Positions 13,562-15,106 of a stretch of 15,106 nucleotides of DNA are shown in pieces. A model generated the notes under the pieces. It was given only the letters and a program-made list of their open reading frames with translations. It was not told the DNA's origin and did not search any database. This DNA is from Candidatus Competibacteraceae bacterium. GTDB taxonomy: Bacteria; Pseudomonadota; Gammaproteobacteria; Competibacterales; Competibacteraceae. Location: the NCBI GenBank assembly GCA_012032855.1, contig JAAUQA010000024.1, positions 1-15,106 of the forward strand, read 5' to 3'. Each line of letters opens with the position of its first letter. Position 1 is the first letter of the stretch. The translations under genes were made by a program, and so were the position numbers.

Positions 13562-15106
13562 ATGAAGGAAAGTAAGTTGTTTGTTCGTCGCATTACGTCC
13601 ACCCTTTTAATACTAGTCATATCATTAGCATTGGTTCTTTTCGCTAACGGATTGTTTTTCTCGAAAGCCGAGGCTGCATTCCCCTTCGGCGACAATTTCT
13701 TCTTTCTGGCCAGTCTCGGGGTGGTGCTGTGTACGGTAATCGTATTGTTGTCACTACCGTTCAATAACCGGTATGCACTTAAACCCTGGCTGGTCACACT
13801 AGTGCTCATCAGCGCAGTGACAGCCTATTATTCTAATGAATTCGGCGTAGTGATTGACGACACCATGCTGATCAACGTGCTTGAGACCAATCCCAGTGAA
13901 GCGGCTAGTCTGTTGACCTGGAAGTTTCTTGCTTATCTCGCATTGGGCGGGATTTTGCCCAGCGTGATCATCGTTCTATGGCCCGTTGTTCACCGTTCGG
14001 GCCTGTCGAGTGTCTGGTTCAACATTAAGTTGGCAACGGCATCTGTGCTCATCATCGTGGCCTGTCTGATACTATTCGGCAGTTCCTATGCCAGCTTTTT
14101 CAGGGAAAACAAACCGATCCGTTATCACAGTAACCCGACCTATCCCATTTATTCGCTGATCAAATTAATTACATCGGGGCGGTCGCATTGGAAACCGGAT
14201 ACTCTGAAAACCGTGTTACCCGATGCGCAAATCAGCGCATCGGATCCGCATCGTGAACTGATGATTCTGGTAGTCGGAGAGACTGCCCGTGCTGACCACT
14301 TTTCATTGTATGGTTACAGCCGCCGAACCAATCCGTTGTTGGCAGAAGAACCCAATCTGCAGGTCTTTGCCGACGTCAGCGCCTGTGGAACATCCACGGC
14401 CATTTCTGTGCCGTGCATGTTCAGTCAGCGAGATCGCAAGGACTTCGACCGATCCAAAGCTAGGCAGGAAGAAGACGTGCTGGACATTCTCGCGCGCGTA
14501 GGAATATCGGTGTTATGGCGCGACAACAATTCCAGTTCCAAAGGCGTTGCGGATCGACTGCCCTATGAAGACTTCCGATCTCCAAAAGTTAATCCCGTTT
14601 GCAATCCAGAATGTCGCGATGTCGGAATGCTGGATGGTCTGCAAGACTATATCAACAGGCAACCCGGGGATATCCTGATCGTGCTGCATCAGATGGGTAG
14701 CCATGGCCCCGCCTATTACAAGCGTGTACCCGAAGCATTTGCCCGTTTTCAGCCGAGTTGCCAAAGCGCACAATTAAATGAGTGCAGTCGGGAGGAAATC
14801 ATCAATGCTTATGACAACACCATTTTGTACACCGACTATTTTCTCAGCGAAGTCATCAAACTGCTGAAGGTTAACCAGATGCAATTCGAGGCAGCCATGC
14901 TCTATATCAGCGACCACGGGGAATCCTTGGGGGAAGGTGGTGTGTATCTACACGGGATACCCTATTTCATGGCGCCAGAAGCGCAAACAAAGGTTCCCAC
15001 ATTGTTATGGTATGGACCACATAACGATATTGACGAAGGCGAATTACAAAACAGTTTAATACATCCCACGTCACACGACTTCCTGTTCAATATGCTAGTT
15101 AGGTTA
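13562..15106 (+). CDS. eptA: EptA-type lipid A phosphoethanolamine transferase (3' end beyond window)
   Basis: This inner-membrane enzyme moves phosphoethanolamine from phosphatidylethanolamine to lipid A phosphate on the periplasmic side, lowering surface charge and binding of cationic peptides. The window holds 515 codons without a stop. The N-terminal part has about five hydrophobic helices (STLLILVISLALVLFANGLF, FFFLASLGVVLCTVIVLLSL, WLVTLVLISAVTAYY and two more to residue 180). The periplasmic alkaline-phosphatase-like domain has the expected zinc and nucleophile residues: Glu240 in VVGETARADHFSLYGY, Thr277 in SACGTSTAISVPCMFS, HQMGSHGPAYYKR, and Asp451-His452 in YISDHGESLGEGGVYLHG. Paired cysteines around the nucleophile and in NPVCNPECRD fit the family disulfides. 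No ribosome site precedes ATG 13562. TTG 13577, with AAGGAAAG eight bases upstream, is an alternative. Only the last 20-40 residues should be missing. A role in polymyxin-type resistance is known for the family and only inferred here. Confidence 0.95.
   Translation, partial: MKESKLFVRRITSTLLILVISLALVLFANGLFFSKAEAAFPFGDNFFFLASLGVVLCTVIVLLSLPFNNRYALKPWLVTLVLISAVTAYYSNEFGVVIDDTMLINVLETNPSEAASLLTWKFLAYLALGGILPSVIIVLWPVVHRSGLSSVWFNIKLATASVLIIVACLILFGSSYASFFRENKPIRYHSNPTYPIYSLIKLITSGRSHWKPDTLKTVLPDAQISASDPHRELMILVVGETARADHFSLYGYSRRTNPLLAEEPNLQVFADVSACGTSTAISVPCMFSQRDRKDFDRSKARQEEDVLDILARVGISVLWRDNNSSSKGVADRLPYEDFRSPKVNPVCNPECRDVGMLDGLQDYINRQPGDILIVLHQMGSHGPAYYKRVPEAFARFQPSCQSAQLNECSREEIINAYDNTILYTDYFLSEVIKLLKVNQMQFEAAMLYISDHGESLGEGGVYLHGIPYFMAPEAQTKVPTLLWYGPHNDIDEGELQNSLIHPTSHDFLFNMLVRL

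Noticed and set aside
13375..13575. 66-codon frame upstream of eptA as a gene
   Set aside because: No ribosome site, no family-like sequence, and it runs through the hairpins and into the eptA start in another frame.
1..15106. CRISPR arrays, tRNA genes, insertion sequences or defence genes
   Set aside because: No regularly spaced direct repeats, no cloverleaf with CCA-proximal TTCGAnTC pattern, and no transposase or nuclease-like frames were seen.

Overview
The window looks like a gammaproteobacterial chromosome segment of moderate G+C. The case rests on family content: a Tex protein, a DUF3015-type lipoprotein next to a DUF4105 (Lnb_N-type) protein, a tripartite RND efflux pair, and an EptA-type lipid A phosphoethanolamine transferase. 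The species cannot be named from the sequence. No tRNA, rRNA, insertion sequence, phage gene or CRISPR array was seen.

Left part (1-5976, all + strand): the 3' portion of tex, then an 80-bp gap holding an extended -10 promoter. Next comes a possible four-gene operon: a small lipoprotein whose frame breaks at a T6 run, a DUF4105 envelope protein with a papain-like His...Asn-Cys signature, an APH-fold phosphotransferase and an ATP-grasp ligase. The last two abut exactly (TAA followed directly by ATG). The substrates of these genes cannot be read from the sequence.

Middle (6009-8564, - strand): a large Cache-type hybrid sensor kinase with its own C-terminal receiver and no DNA-binding output domain. 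It converges on the ATP-grasp gene and is divergent from the efflux genes.

Right part (8716-15106, + strand): an RND membrane-fusion protein overlapping its permease gene by 4 bp. The permease reading frame is broken by one extra base near 12417-12420, although the two halves together make a normal-length RND pump. A 361-bp non-coding stretch follows, rich in inverted repeats. Just before the last gene it has a 15-codon mini-ORF overlapping alternative GC-rich hairpins, an arrangement resembling a leader/attenuator. The final gene is an EptA-type transferase that runs off the window.

The right half reads as envelope defence (efflux plus lipid A modification, with a membrane sensor beside it). 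The left operon reads as an uncharacterised envelope/ligase module. Two single-base frame breaks and one gene with no usable start codon upstream of its signal peptide mean that sequencing or assembly error must be excluded before any of these is called biology.
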